DNA of 50,946 bases from an uncultured Prevotella sp. (GTDB taxonomy: Bacteria; Bacteroidota; Bacteroidia; Bacteroidales; Bacteroidaceae), in assembly GCA_946415755.1 (NCBI GenBank), contig CAMKTS010000022.1, positions 1 to 50,946 of the forward strand, given 5' to 3'. Both the position numbers and the translations under genes were made by a program. Below the pieces are notes generated by a model, which ran no database searches, had not been told where the DNA came from, and was given only the letters and a program-made list of their open reading frames with translations. Position 1 is the first letter of the stretch, and each line of letters opens with the position of its first letter. Of this stretch, positions 41,917-50,611 are shown in pieces.

Positions 41917-43368
41917 ATGGAATTAGAGAACGAAAAATTGAATGAAGAACAGGCTGCTGAACAGCAGCAGAGTACAAGCCATGAGGGTGGCTATCAGGGT
42001 TACCGTCCGGGACGTTCGCCGCGTCCGCGTATCAACCAGCAAACTCGCTCCTACAATCAGGGGAGTTACAACCGCTATCAGAACCAGGATGAAGGTGGAT
42101 TCCGGCCTGAGGGCTTCGGTGCCGGTCTGCAGAGCAATTCCCAGCGCGGCAGCTATCATCCTCGTAACAACTATAATCAACAAGGAGGCTATCGTCCTCG
42201 TCCGCAGTATGGCCAGCAGGAAGGAGAGTTTGGCCAGTCGCGTGGTGGTTACCAGCCTCGTCAGTCACAGGGCGAGTATGGTCAGTCTCGTGGTGGCTAT
42301 CGTCCCCGTCCTCAGTATGGTCAGCAGGATGGAGAGTTCGGCCAGTCGCGCCATGGCTACCAGCCTCGTCAGTCACAGGGCGAGTATGGTCAGTCTCGTG
42401 GTGGCTATCGTCCGCGTCCGCAGTATGGTCAGCAGGGTGGTTATCAGCCCCGTGGTGGCTACCAGTCCCGTGGCTCCTATCAGCATGACGGAGAGTATGG
42501 CCAGTCGCGTGGTGGCTACCAGCCTCGTCAGCAAGGCGGCTATGGCCAGCAGCGCGGCGGTTTCAATAAGAAGCGCGGTGCCTACGATCCCAATGCCAAG
42601 TACAGCATGAAGAAGCGCATCGAATACAAGGAGGAGAACTACGATCCCAACGAGCCGATTCGCTTGAACAAATTTTTGGCAAATGCCGGAGTATGCAGCC
42701 GTCGGGAGGCCGATGAGTTCATTCAGGCCGGTGTGGTAACGGTCAATGGTGAGGTGATTACCGAACTGGGTACCAAGGTGCTGCGTACTGACGAGGTGAA
42801 GTTCCACGACCAGCCCGTCACGATGGAAAAGAAGGTCTATGTGTTGCTGAATAAGCCGAAGGACTATGTCACTACCAGTGATGATCCTCAGCAGCGTAAG
42901 ACCGTGATGGACCTCGTCAAGGGTGCCTGCCCTGAGCGCATCTATCCTGTCGGTCGTCTGGACCGCAACACAACGGGTGTGCTACTGCTCACCAACGATG
43001 GTGATCTGGCTTCGAAACTGACACATCCGAAGTTCCTGAAGAAGAAGATATACCATGTCTACCTCGACAAGAATGTCACTGCCCATGACCTCCAGCAGAT
43101 AGCTGAGGGTATCACGCTGGATGACGGTGAGATCAAGGCCGATGCTGTGGAGTATGCTGACCCTGATGACAAGAAGCAGGTTGGTATTGAGATTCATTCT
43201 GGAAAGAACCGTATCGTGCGCCGTATCTTTGAGAGCTTGGGCTATAAGGTTGCCAAACTCGACCGTGTGCAGTTTGCAGGTCTTACCAAGAAGAATGTCC
43301 GTCGCGGCGACTGGCGCTATCTTACCGAAGAAGAGGTTGACCGCCTGAGAATGGGAGCATACGAATAA
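41917..43368 (+). CDS. RluB-type 23S rRNA pseudouridine synthase with Arg/Gly/Tyr-rich N-terminal extension
   Basis: 483 residues. Residues 1-230 are low complexity: repeats of GGYQPRQSQGEYGQSR and GGYRPRPQYGQQ, rich in Arg, Gly, Gln and Tyr, certainly disordered. From 246 comes an S4 RNA-binding domain (IRLNKFLANAGVCSRREADEFI), then the RsuA/RluB catalytic domain with GRLDRNTTGVLLLTNDGDL (catalytic Asp in RLD), a KIYHVYLDK strand and IHSGKNRIVRRIFESLGYKV. The core modifies 23S rRNA uridines. The extension, about as long as the core, could add RNA affinity or promote condensates, which is inference. The N-terminal DNA is a tandem repeat (about 42190-42540) and could vary in length. Confidence 0.92.
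   Translation: MELENEKLNEEQAAEQQQSTSHEGGYQGYRPGRSPRPRINQQTRSYNQGSYNRYQNQDEGGFRPEGFGAGLQSNSQRGSYHPRNNYNQQGGYRPRPQYGQQEGEFGQSRGGYQPRQSQGEYGQSRGGYRPRPQYGQQDGEFGQSRHGYQPRQSQGEYGQSRGGYRPRPQYGQQGGYQPRGGYQSRGSYQHDGEYGQSRGGYQPRQQGGYGQQRGGFNKKRGAYDPNAKYSMKKRIEYKEENYDPNEPIRLNKFLANAGVCSRREADEFIQAGVVTVNGEVITELGTKVLRTDEVKFHDQPVTMEKKVYVLLNKPKDYVTTSDDPQQRKTVMDLVKGACPERIYPVGRLDRNTTGVLLLTNDGDLASKLTHPKFLKKKIYHVYLDKNVTAHDLQQIAEGITLDDGEIKADAVEYADPDDKKQVGIEIHSGKNRIVRRIFESLGYKVAKLDRVQFAGLTKKNVRRGDWRYLTEEEVDRLRMGAYE
42190..42540 (+). repeat. Coding tandem repeats in the rluB-like gene
   Basis: Segments GGCGAGTATGGTCAGTCTCG and CGTCCGCAGTATGG-type blocks alternate, with long near-identical stretches between 42210-42300 and 42330-42420, encoding the Tyr/Arg/Gln/Gly repeats. 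Confidence 0.8.
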
Positions 43369-43371
43369 TAA

Positions 43372-43407
43372 CTAGTTGGACTAGTCAGACTAGTATATCT
43401 AGATATA
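43372..43407. repeat. Four 9-bp CTAG repeats between the rluB-like gene and asnS
   Basis: CTAG at 43372, 43381, 43390 and 43399: CTAGTTGGA, CTAGTCAGA, CTAGTATAT, CTAGATATA. It takes up most of the 46-bp spacer. Same unit head and period as the coding array at 25261. Confidence 0.9.
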
Positions 43408-43414
43408 AAAAACA

Positions 43415-44866
43415 ATGAAAAGAACAAAGATAGTAGACGTGCTGCAGAGCACGGAATATGGAAAAGAGGTTTGTGTGAAGGGTTGGGTGCGCTCGCACCG
43501 TGGTAACAAGAACGTCGACTTCGTTGCCCTGAACGATGGCTCGACCATCAAGAACGTACAGGTGGTTGCCGACCCCACGAAGTTCGATGAGGAACTGTTG
43601 AAGCAGATTACCACGGGTGCCTGCATCTGTGCCACTGGTACGCTGGTGGAGAGCCAGGGTGCTGGTCAGGCTTCGGAGATACAAGCCAAGGAACTGGTCG
43701 TCTACGGACTTTGTGACAGTACCTATCCCATGCAGAAGAAGGGTCAGACCTTTGAGTATATGCGTCAGCATGCCCACATGCGCCTGCGTACCAATACGTT
43801 TGGTGCCGTGATGCGCATCCGTCACAACATGGCGATGGCTATCCATACCTATTTCCATGAGCATGGTTTCTTCTACTTCCATACGCCGCTGATTACTGCT
43901 TCTGACTGCGAGGGAGCCGGCAACATGTTCCAGGTAACCACCAAGAACCTCTACGACCTGAAGAAGGATGACGAGGGCAAGATTATCTACGACGACGATT
44001 TCTTTGGTGAGCAGACCTCGCTGACTGTTAGCGGACAGTTGGAGGGTGAGTTGGGGGCCACTGCACTGGGTGCCATCTACACCTTCGGCCCAACCTTCCG
44101 TGCCGAGAACTCAAATACCCCTCGCCACTTGGCAGAGTTCTGGATGATTGAGCCTGAGGTGGCCTTTCTCGACCAGGAAGAGCTGATGGACTTGGAAGAG
44201 GACTTCATCAAATATTGTGTCCGCTGGGCTCTTGACAACTGTAAGGATGACCTACAGTTCCTGAACCAGATGATCGACAAGACGTTGATAGCCCGTCTGG
44301 AAGGTGTGCTCAAGGATACCTTTGTGCGTTTGCCTTACACAGAGGGTATCAATATTTTGCAGGAGGCCATCAAGAACGGAAAGAAATTTGAGTTCCCCTG
44401 CAATTGGGGCGATGACTTGGCCAGTGAGCATGAGCGTTACCTCGTTGAGGAACACTTCAAGAAGCCGGTCATCATGACCGACTACCCACGTGCCTTTAAG
44501 TCATTCTATATGAAGCAGAATGAACCCGCCGATGAATCGGCGGGAACGGAGGCAAGCGTGGGTTACAAGGGCGCTGTGGCTCCTGGTCCGACGATGCAGG
44601 GAACCGACGTGCTGTTCCCGCAGATTGGCGAGATTATCGGCGGTTCGGTTCGTGAGGAGAGCTATGATAAGTTGATGGCAGAAATCAAGCGTCGCGATAT
44701 GGATATGACCCACCTGTGGTGGTATATTGATACCCGTCGCTGGGGTTCATGTCCTCACGCAGGTTTCGGTCTCGGTTTCGAACGCCTCATCCTGTTCGTT
44801 ACCGGTATGCAGAACATCCGCGATGTCATCCCCTTCCCTCGTACTCCCAAGAGTGCTGAGTTCTAA
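43415..44866 (+). CDS. asnS: Asparaginyl-tRNA synthetase
   Basis: 483 residues. An N-terminal OB-fold ([25 protein letters not shown]) binds the anticodon; the class II core has [21 protein letters not shown] (motif 1), [26 protein letters not shown] (motif 2) and [12 protein letters not shown] (motif 3). It charges tRNA-Asn. Between FYMKQN and [13 protein letters not shown] there are about 28 residues ([15 protein letters not shown] and following) where close relatives have about nine; the DNA there carries an exact palindrome at 44525-44544, so an in-frame insertion is suspected. The catalytic motifs are intact, so activity is expected. It lies 46 bp behind the rluB-like gene without a promoter. 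Confidence 0.95.
   Translation: MKRTKIVDVLQSTEYGKEVCVKGWVRSHRGNKNVDFVALNDGSTIKNVQVVADPTKFDEELLKQITTGACICATGTLVESQGAGQASEIQAKELVVYGLCDSTYPMQKKGQTFEYMRQHAHMRLRTNTFGAVMRIRHNMAMAIHTYFHEHGFFYFHTPLITASDCEGAGNMFQVTTKNLYDLKKDDEGKIIYDDDFFGEQTSLTVSGQLEGELGATALGAIYTFGPTFRAENSNTPRHLAEFWMIEPEVAFLDQEELMDLEEDFIKYCVRWALDNCKDDLQFLNQMIDKTLIARLEGVLKDTFVRLPYTEGINILQEAIKNGKKFEFPCNWGDDLASEHERYLVEEHFKKPVIMTDYPRAFKSFYMKQNEPADESAGTEASVGYKGAVAPGPTMQGTDVLFPQIGEIIGGSVREESYDKLMAEIKRRDMDMTHLWWYIDTRRWGSCPHAGFGLGFERLILFVTGMQNIRDVIPFPRTPKSAEF
44525..44544. repeat. Palindrome at the asnS insertion
   Basis: CCCGCCGAT, GA, ATCGGCGGG: exact 9-bp arms with a 2-bp loop, the most GC-rich palindrome seen inside any gene in the window. 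Confidence 0.85.
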
Positions 44867-44889
44867 GGGTATTATCCGCAAATTCTTTG

Positions 44890-44938
44890 AATATGTTCCA
44901 AATTTCTTGATAAAAGATTTGGAACATATTGTTTTTTT
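44890..44938 (+). terminator. Terminator of asnS
   Basis: AATATGTTCCAAAT and ATTTGGAACATATT form an exact 14-bp stem followed by GTTTTTTT. Confidence 0.95.
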
Positions 44939-44949
44939 GCGTATCTTTG
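44919..44949 (+). promoter_or_regulatory. Promoter of the barrel gene, overlapping the asnS terminator
   Basis: -33 TTG at 44919-44921 lies within the right arm of the terminator stem; 20-bp spacer; -7 TATCTTTG at 44942-44949; ATG at 44990. Confidence 0.75.
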
Positions 44950-44989
44950 CATTCGTAAACAAATTGTTAACATTAAAATTCAGCTAATT

Positions 44990-45808
44990 ATGAGGAAATT
45001 GTTTTTTGTATGTGCCATGGCTGTAGTCAGCATCGGGCAACTGTCTGCTCAGAAAGTAGATGACTTCGGTGTGTTCAAGCACTTCGGTGCCACTCTTGGT
45101 GTAGGTACCGAGGGTATCAGCATTGGAGTGGCAGCTCCTGTGACCAATTATCTGGAGATTTCAATGGGAATCAATTTCATGCCAGCCATCAAGCCCAGTG
45201 GTGATGTCAACATCAAGGGTGGCAGTGTGAATGTTCCTCAGATGGTCAATGCCACAACACCGGTGCTGGATGCCAATAACCGGCCAGTTTACAGAACTTA
45301 CACCTTGGACAAGGTGAATATCAAGGGTAATACCGCCCGAACAACTCTTGACTTCAAGGTCAGTGCCTATCCCTTCGGATTGAGAAATGCCTTTTTCGTG
45401 GCAGCAGGTTTCTCGTTTGGTGGTAAGAAGATAGCAAAGCTTGAAGGCTATAGTGCTGCCATTGCCAATATCTATGCTGAGAACCCGTACTTCACGGACT
45501 TGATAGATGTAGAGGTCGACAAGTACAATATTGCCGTCGACCGCAACGGTAATGTGCGTGGTGATGTCCGTGTCAATGCTTTCCGTCCTTATCTTGGTCT
45601 GGGCTATGGCCGTCTGGTGCCCAAAGGTCGTGTGGGCTTCCGCTTTGAGCTGGGCTGTCAGTTCATGGGCAAGATGAGAGTCTACCAGAATGGTCAGGAA
45701 CTGCTAATTGACAATACCATCAATGCCAGTGACGACATCTCGAAGATTATCGACAAGTGGAGGGTTTATCCCGTGATGAAGTTCATGCTGACGACTCGAA
45801 TTCTCTAG
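44990..45808 (+). CDS. Predicted outer-membrane beta-barrel protein
   Basis: 272 residues. Signal peptide [21 protein letters not shown], then alternating strands ([62 protein letters not shown]) and an end reading KFMLTTRIL. It is a distant paralogue of 35778-36776 and lacks an OmpA domain. Function unknown. Its last 105 bp overlap the 3' end of the convergent lolD-like gene, and no terminator separates them. Confidence 0.82.
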   Translation: MRKLFFVCAMAVVSIGQLSAQKVDDFGVFKHFGATLGVGTEGISIGVAAPVTNYLEISMGINFMPAIKPSGDVNIKGGSVNVPQMVNATTPVLDANNRPVYRTYTLDKVNIKGNTARTTLDFKVSAYPFGLRNAFFVAAGFSFGGKKIAKLEGYSAAIANIYAENPYFTDLIDVEVDKYNIAVDRNGNVRGDVRVNAFRPYLGLGYGRLVPKGRVGFRFELGCQFMGKMRVYQNGQELLIDNTINASDDISKIIDKWRVYPVMKFMLTTRIL

Positions 45809-46465
45809 AACGTTCTCTTCCAATAACCCGTCGCGCATCTTGATGGTGCGGTCAGTAATATTTGCCAGACCTTCGTCGTGAGTTACAATGACGAAGGTCT
45901 GGCCGTATTTTTCGCGCAGGTCGAAGAAGAGCTGGTGAAGCTCTGCCTTGTTCTTGGAGTCAAGGGAGCCGCTGGGCTCGTCGGCCAGGATAACGGCCGG
46001 ATTGTTGACAAGGGCACGAGCTACAGCCACACGCTGTTTCTCACCGCCGGAGAGTTCGTTGGGCTTGTGGCGTGCGCGGTCGCTGAGCGACATGAAGTTG
46101 AGCAGCTCCTCAGCACGCCGACGGGCCTCCTTGGAAGAGGTGCCTGCAATATAGGCGGGAATCATAATATTCTCGATGGCCGTAAATTCAGGCAGCAACT
46201 GGTGGAACTGGAACACGAAGCCGATGTGGCGGTTGCGGAAGTCAGAGAGCTGGTTCTTCGACAGGCGTGTCGTGTCGATTCCGTCAATGCATACGCTGCC
46301 GCTGTCCGGACGGTCAAGGGTGCCTACAATCTGGAGCAGGGTGGTCTTCCCTGCACCGCTGGGGCCGACGATGCTGACTATTTCGCCACGGTCGATGGTG
46401 AGGTCGATACCTTTCAGAACTTCTAATGAGCCAAAACTCTTGGTGATGCCTTGTATTTCTATCAT
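45704..46465 (-). CDS. lolD: LolD-like ABC transporter ATP-binding protein
   Basis: 253 residues. Walker A GPSGAGKT at 34-41, Q-loop [10 protein letters not shown], signature LSGGEKQR, Walker [12 protein letters not shown], and H-loop VTHDEG are intact. This subfamily (LolD/MacB type) powers lipoprotein release from the inner membrane or related exporters; the membrane partner is not in the window, so lolD is a best family label. Typical members end near TIKMRDGLL; here about 35 further residues (from [15 protein letters not shown]) are encoded antisense to the end of the neighbouring barrel gene, suggesting a lost ancestral stop. The antiporter gene lies 21 bp upstream on the same strand. 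Confidence 0.9.
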   Translation of the reverse strand: MIEIQGITKSFGSLEVLKGIDLTIDRGEIVSIVGPSGAGKTTLLQIVGTLDRPDSGSVCIDGIDTTRLSKNQLSDFRNRHIGFVFQFHQLLPEFTAIENIMIPAYIAGTSSKEARRRAEELLNFMSLSDRARHKPNELSGGEKQRVAVARALVNNPAVILADEPSGSLDSKNKAELHQLFFDLREKYGQTFVIVTHDEGLANITDRTIKMRDGLLEENVLENSSRQHELHHGINPPLVDNLRDVVTGIDGIVN

Positions 46466-46486
46466 GGGTAAATCGGAGCAATGGGG

Positions 46487-48616
46487 TTAATGGGTCTGCT
46501 GAGTGCGCTGGCGGTTGAGCCAACGGGCAAGTGCATTGTAGATACTGCTTTCCTCTTGGTGCTGTGCAGCAGTGAACGTCATGCTCTCTTCCTTCTGTGA
46601 ACCGTACTGGTCGGGGAAGAGTATCATCAGGTTCTTGCCAGAGAAGTGCTGCATCAGTTCGTTGGGCAACCGTTCCAGTGCCGTCTTATACGAGATGGTA
46701 CCCTTACGGGCGGTGACGATGATGAACATGTGGTCTTCCCTGATGATTTCAGCCAGTCTGGGCAGTTCGTTCCAATGGGCCATGAAGGTGTATTCTGCCC
46801 GTACCCCTGGATGGTGGTTGTTGATGTATTCGCGGATGAGTTCCAGCGACTCGTTGCGCCCGTGGAACTGAATGCGGCAGTCAAGGTTTCCGGCCATGCG
46901 AGCCAGTCGTTCCAGCCACCTGTGGAAGCCTGGCTCGAACTCTGCCCTGGAGGGCACAGCCACTTGTATGCGCCGCAGTGTGTTCAGTGGTTGCATAAAG
47001 CGGGTGAGTATAATCTGCCGGTTCAGACCATTATAGAGGCTCTGGATGAACTCGCCCCAGAACTTAGGGTTGACATCGGTATGTACGTGCATACCCATGA
47101 TAATCTCGGAGCAGCCGAACTCGCGGAAGGCATGCTTGATGCCGTTGGCAATATTGGTAGCCAGTCGCACCTGGGTGTGTATGTGGATGTCGCTGGCACT
47201 GGCCCGTTGCTGCAGGTGCTCCAGAAGTCGTAGCCCCTGTTCGCGGTTGGCGGTGGCTTTGTTGTCGTCATACACCACATTGAGGGCTACCAGTCCCCTG
47301 TTCAGCTTTTGGTTGCGCATCATGATGGCCAGTTCCAGCAGCTGCGGTGCTATCTCCGGGTATTTTACGCAGAGCAGTATCTTCTCGTCGTCGCTGGTAG
47401 TGGTGACCATTCGCTTTTCCATGAGGATGATTTGCTGGGAGGCATGTTCCGTCATCATAGTACTGATGATACACGTAATGAGTATCATGATAATCACACC
47501 ATTGAGCATCTCGTCGTTCACCAGAAAGACACCAGGACTGACCTGCAGGCGCATGCCGACCATCACCATGGCGATGGCTCCTGCTGCATGGGCACAGGTG
47601 AGACCGAACATCATGTGGCCTGCCGACTGGGGCAGGTGGAACAGCAGTGCCGACAGATAGGCTGCCACGGCCTTTCCGAAAGTACCGAAGAAGACGATGA
47701 GGGCCACCACCCACAGTATGTTGGAACCTTCAAAAAGGATGCGCACGTTGATGAGCATGCCCACACCTATCAGAAAGTAGGGAATGAACAGGGCGTTGCC
47801 GATAAACTCAATGCGGTTCATCAGTGGCGACACATGGGGTATGTAGCGGTTCAGTATCAGTCCGGCGATAAAGGCTCCGACAATGCCCTCCACGCCAATG
47901 ACTTCCGACAGGGCTGCCGATAGGAACATGACGGAGAGGACGAAGATGAACTGCATGACGGCATCCGAGTAGCGGCGCAGGAAGTAGCGTGACAGTTTTG
48001 GAATCAGGTAGATGCTGGCCGCGCAGAACGCTACGAATTTCAGCAGGAACAGTATCCAGAAGCCGATTCCTGTGTCCTCGCCATACGAGGCGGCCAGTGC
48101 CGCCAGCATGAGCAGTGCCATGAACAGCGACAGCATACTGGAGCCTACACTAAGCATGACGCTTGAGTGGCGTTGCAGTCCGTAGCGGCTGATGATAGGG
48201 TAGGCGATAAGTGTGTTGGATGCCATGATGCAGCCCAGCAGGAAGGATGCTGTCTTCGAGTAGTCCAGCAGCCACATCGCCATGAAATAAGTCATGGCGA
48301 GCGGCACGAAACAAGTGAGCAGACCGAAGGCGAGGAAGCGTTTTGAGTTCTTCTTCACGCTCTCCATGTCCATCTCCAGTCCTGCCAGGAACATGATGTA
48401 CAGCAGACCCACCTTGCCAAACAGCTCGAACGAGTTGTCGCGCTCCAGGATATTCAGTCCGTGTTCGCCGATAACGATACCCGCTAGCACCATGCCGATG
48501 ATATGCGGGATGCGTAGCTTACCCATGACAATAGGTGCCGACAGGATAATCAGCAGTACGACGAAGAAAATCAGCGTCGGACTCGTAATCGGGAAGTATG
48601 AAGTTAGGTTCAGCAT
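46487..48616 (-). CDS. CPA2-family cation:proton antiporter with C-terminal USP-like region
   Basis: 709 residues. Residues 10-385 hold about 12 membrane helices of a Na+/H+ exchanger fold (IPHIIGMVLAGIVIGEHGLN, FLAGLEMD, GVEGIVGAFIAGLILNRYIP). Residues 410-690 are cytoplasmic with two universal-stress-protein-like halves (EKILLCVKYPEIAPQLLELA and RRIQVAVPSRAEFEPGFHRWLERLARMAG), probably nucleotide-binding regulators. It likely exchanges Na+ or K+ for H+ at the inner membrane. The -7 box ends only 8 bp before the ATG, so the mRNA should be nearly leaderless. lolD follows after 21 bp and is probably co-transcribed. Confidence 0.9.
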   Translation of the reverse strand: MLNLTSYFPITSPTLIFFVVLLIILSAPIVMGKLRIPHIIGMVLAGIVIGEHGLNILERDNSFELFGKVGLLYIMFLAGLEMDMESVKKNSKRFLAFGLLTCFVPLAMTYFMAMWLLDYSKTASFLLGCIMASNTLIAYPIISRYGLQRHSSVMLSVGSSMLSLFMALLMLAALAASYGEDTGIGFWILFLLKFVAFCAASIYLIPKLSRYFLRRYSDAVMQFIFVLSVMFLSAALSEVIGVEGIVGAFIAGLILNRYIPHVSPLMNRIEFIGNALFIPYFLIGVGMLINVRILFEGSNILWVVALIVFFGTFGKAVAAYLSALLFHLPQSAGHMMFGLTCAHAAGAIAMVMVGMRLQVSPGVFLVNDEMLNGVIIMILITCIISTMMTEHASQQIILMEKRMVTTTSDDEKILLCVKYPEIAPQLLELAIMMRNQKLNRGLVALNVVYDDNKATANREQGLRLLEHLQQRASASDIHIHTQVRLATNIANGIKHAFREFGCSEIIMGMHVHTDVNPKFWGEFIQSLYNGLNRQIILTRFMQPLNTLRRIQVAVPSRAEFEPGFHRWLERLARMAGNLDCRIQFHGRNESLELIREYINNHHPGVRAEYTFMAHWNELPRLAEIIREDHMFIIVTARKGTISYKTALERLPNELMQHFSGKNLMILFPDQYGSQKEESMTFTAAQHQEESSIYNALARWLNRQRTQQTH

Positions 48617-48624
48617 TCAGCCTG

Positions 48625-48758
48625 CAAAGGTACGAATAAGCGAGCGAAAATGCAAATTTATTTGCGATTTTCCGAGCGAAAGTACCTAAGAGCGCAGCTC
48701 AAAGGTACGAATAAGCGAGCGAAAATGCAAATTTATTTGCGATTTTCGCTCGCTTATT
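48625..48758. repeat. Two promoter-bearing repeats between glnA and the antiporter gene
   Basis: Copies start at 48625 and 48700 with CAAAGGTACGAATAAGCGAG, each continuing CGAAAATGCAAATTTATTTG. The first ends GTACCT, mirroring its start. Minus-strand TACCTTTG (48632-48625) with TTG (48655-48653) 20 bp upstream drives the antiporter gene. In the second, CGAGCGAAAAT-GCAAAT pairs with ATTTGC-GATTTTCGCTCG, an excellent hairpin directly after the glnA stop. Confidence 0.9.
48716..48754 (-). terminator. Hairpin ending glnA, formed by the repeat
   Basis: CGAGCGAAAATGCAAAT against ATTTGCGATTTTCGCTCG gives a stem of about 17 bp with one mismatch, 7 bp past the glnA stop on the minus strand. The T-tract is weak. 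Confidence 0.6.
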
Positions 48759-48760
48759 GT

Positions 48761-50269
48761 TTATCCGCAATGGAAGTATTGGGTGACGAGTTTCTGTATT
48801 TCCTCAGAATAGCCTTCGATATTCTTGCGAAGTGTTTTGTCATCAAAGGCACGCAACTGGGCGATGATGCCGTCTATCATGGCGGGCGAGAACACGTTGC
48901 GCTCCTCGAACACCTTGCGCTGGCGCTCCAGACAGTCGGCACTGGCCACACACGAGTCAGGCAGTTGATCGAGGGTTGCCAAACGGTCGGCATTCTCAGC
49001 AGCATGGATGTTCATGTTGACATAGGTCTTCTCGGCTACTTCAAGGGCGTTCTGCATCTCGAAGCCATGACGACAAGCCACGCAGAGGCCTGCCAACAGC
49101 TGGTACAGGTCGGCACTGCCGTCGGGTGAGCGCATCTCTACCGTTTGTTTGATGCTTGTGTCGTAGTTGGTCTCAGGTTCCAGCGGGTTGGCAGCGTGAC
49201 TCATATCCACATCGGCAGCCCATCCCAGCGGTACACGTACCAGCACCGAGCGGTTGCGGTCGCCCCAGCAGACGTTCGTGGGTGCCTCCTGATGGGGCAC
49301 CAGACGGAAGTAGCTGGTAGGATTCTTATTGCCAAAGGCCGTAATCGAAGGTGCCAGGTCCATCATACCCGCAATCATCTTACGCGCACTCTCTGAGAGC
49401 ACACCATTGGCCAGCATCTGGTTCTTGCCGTCTTTCATCATACGCATATGAATATGCAGACCGGAGCCCGCCTTACCCGTCGTGATTTTCGGAGCAAAAG
49501 TGACATCATAGCCCAGCTGATAGCCCAGGTTGCGGATAATCCATTTGGCGAGCATCAGCTGGTCGGCAGCCTGTTCAACGGGTACGGGCAGGAACTCTAT
49601 CTCGTTCTGTTCGTAGTTCTTGCCGTTGAGGCTGAAGTTGCCTACCTCCGAGTGGCCGTATTTGATTTGTCCGCCAGCCTGTGCGATATACTGCATGCAC
49701 TGCGTGCGGAACTCATTGGCCTTGGCGTACGGTGCCGACTCGTGATAACCCTTTTGGTCTTGTGCAGGAAACACCTCCTCATCGTCGCTGATAACATAGT
49801 ATTCCAGCTCGCCCATGGCCTGATACTCCATACCCGTCACCTCGCGGAAGGCCTCAGCAGCCTTGTGCAGCGTATATTCGGGCGATGACTCCAGCGGGTT
49901 GCCGTCCTTGTCGAAATACGAACAGAGCAGTGACACGGTAGGTATCTCGGCAAAGGGGTCGATGAATGCCGTGCGGAATCGTGGCAACACGTAGAGGTCG
50001 CTCGATCCGGCTTGGATGAACGAGAAGAGGCTTGATCCGTCCACGCGCTCTCCACAGGTCAGTATGGTGTCCAGATACGCCAGGTCGTTGATGACGAAGT
50101 TCAGCGTCTTCAGTTTCCCGTCGCCGCCCGGATACATGAAGTTCACCATGCGGATGCCGTTTTTCACAATGTAGTTGATGATGTCAGTCTTTGTAAATTC
50201 TGCCGATGGCTTCTGCAGTGCCACCACGATGGGGTTGGCATTGAGAATCAGGTGTTCGTTGTTAATCAT
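48761..50269 (-). CDS. glnA: Glutamine synthetase
   Basis: 502 residues. Type I-like fold: N-terminal beta-grasp (VNFMYPGGDGKLKTLNFVIND), then metal and substrate sites GELEYYVISDDEE, NQNEIEFLPVP-like segment (YEQNEIEFLPVPVEQAADQ), KAGSGLHIHM with the ATP/metal histidine, and DRNRSVLVRVP with the glutamate-binding arginine. It condenses ammonia with glutamate using ATP. It is longer than the 440-470 residues of many GSI enzymes and lacks a clear NLYDLPPEE adenylylation loop, so regulation is probably transcriptional. Own promoter at 50310-50340. Confidence 0.93.
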   Translation of the reverse strand: MINNEHLILNANPIVVALQKPSAEFTKTDIINYIVKNGIRMVNFMYPGGDGKLKTLNFVINDLAYLDTILTCGERVDGSSLFSFIQAGSSDLYVLPRFRTAFIDPFAEIPTVSLLCSYFDKDGNPLESSPEYTLHKAAEAFREVTGMEYQAMGELEYYVISDDEEVFPAQDQKGYHESAPYAKANEFRTQCMQYIAQAGGQIKYGHSEVGNFSLNGKNYEQNEIEFLPVPVEQAADQLMLAKWIIRNLGYQLGYDVTFAPKITTGKAGSGLHIHMRMMKDGKNQMLANGVLSESARKMIAGMMDLAPSITAFGNKNPTSYFRLVPHQEAPTNVCWGDRNRSVLVRVPLGWAADVDMSHAANPLEPETNYDTSIKQTVEMRSPDGSADLYQLLAGLCVACRHGFEMQNALEVAEKTYVNMNIHAAENADRLATLDQLPDSCVASADCLERQRKVFEERNVFSPAMIDGIIAQLRAFDDKTLRKNIEGYSEEIQKLVTQYFHCG

Positions 50270-50309
50270 ATTTCTTTGGCTTTTAGGTTTGAAGTTTGCA
50301 CATTTTTTG

Positions 50310-50340
50310 CAAAGATAAACAAAAAATATGATATCTGCAA
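50310..50340 (-). promoter_or_regulatory. Promoter of glnA
   Basis: Minus-strand -7 TATCTTTG (50317-50310) with TTG (50340-50338) 20 bp upstream; ATG at 50269. Confidence 0.8.
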
Positions 50341-50403
50341 GTGCTGTGCAGAATATATTTTATTTCGTAAGTGCGAAATGAGTAATTGCTGTTTGGAAAG
50401 AAG

Positions 50404-50431
50404 AAAAAGGACATCAATTGATGCCCTTTTT
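50404..50431 (-). terminator. Terminator between the right-edge gene and glnA
   Basis: AAAAAGG-A-CATCAATTGATG-C-CCTTTTT is a near-perfect palindrome with T-runs. On the minus strand it would stop transcripts from the right-edge gene. The rest of 50341-50611 shows nothing I can support. Confidence 0.65.
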
Positions 50432-50611
50432 CAATGCTTGATATCGGAGTAGTGCTTCTATGTAATAGTAGTCAGCATAGATGATACTGGCATCGCTAAT
50501 AATACTTTTTTCATACCTTTTTAAGTCTTTTCTTTATACTACGATTCTCAGACTGGTATTACTTAAAAAACATGCGAACAATCGTTGTGCATTTTCCATA
50601 TTTGTTTTTCT

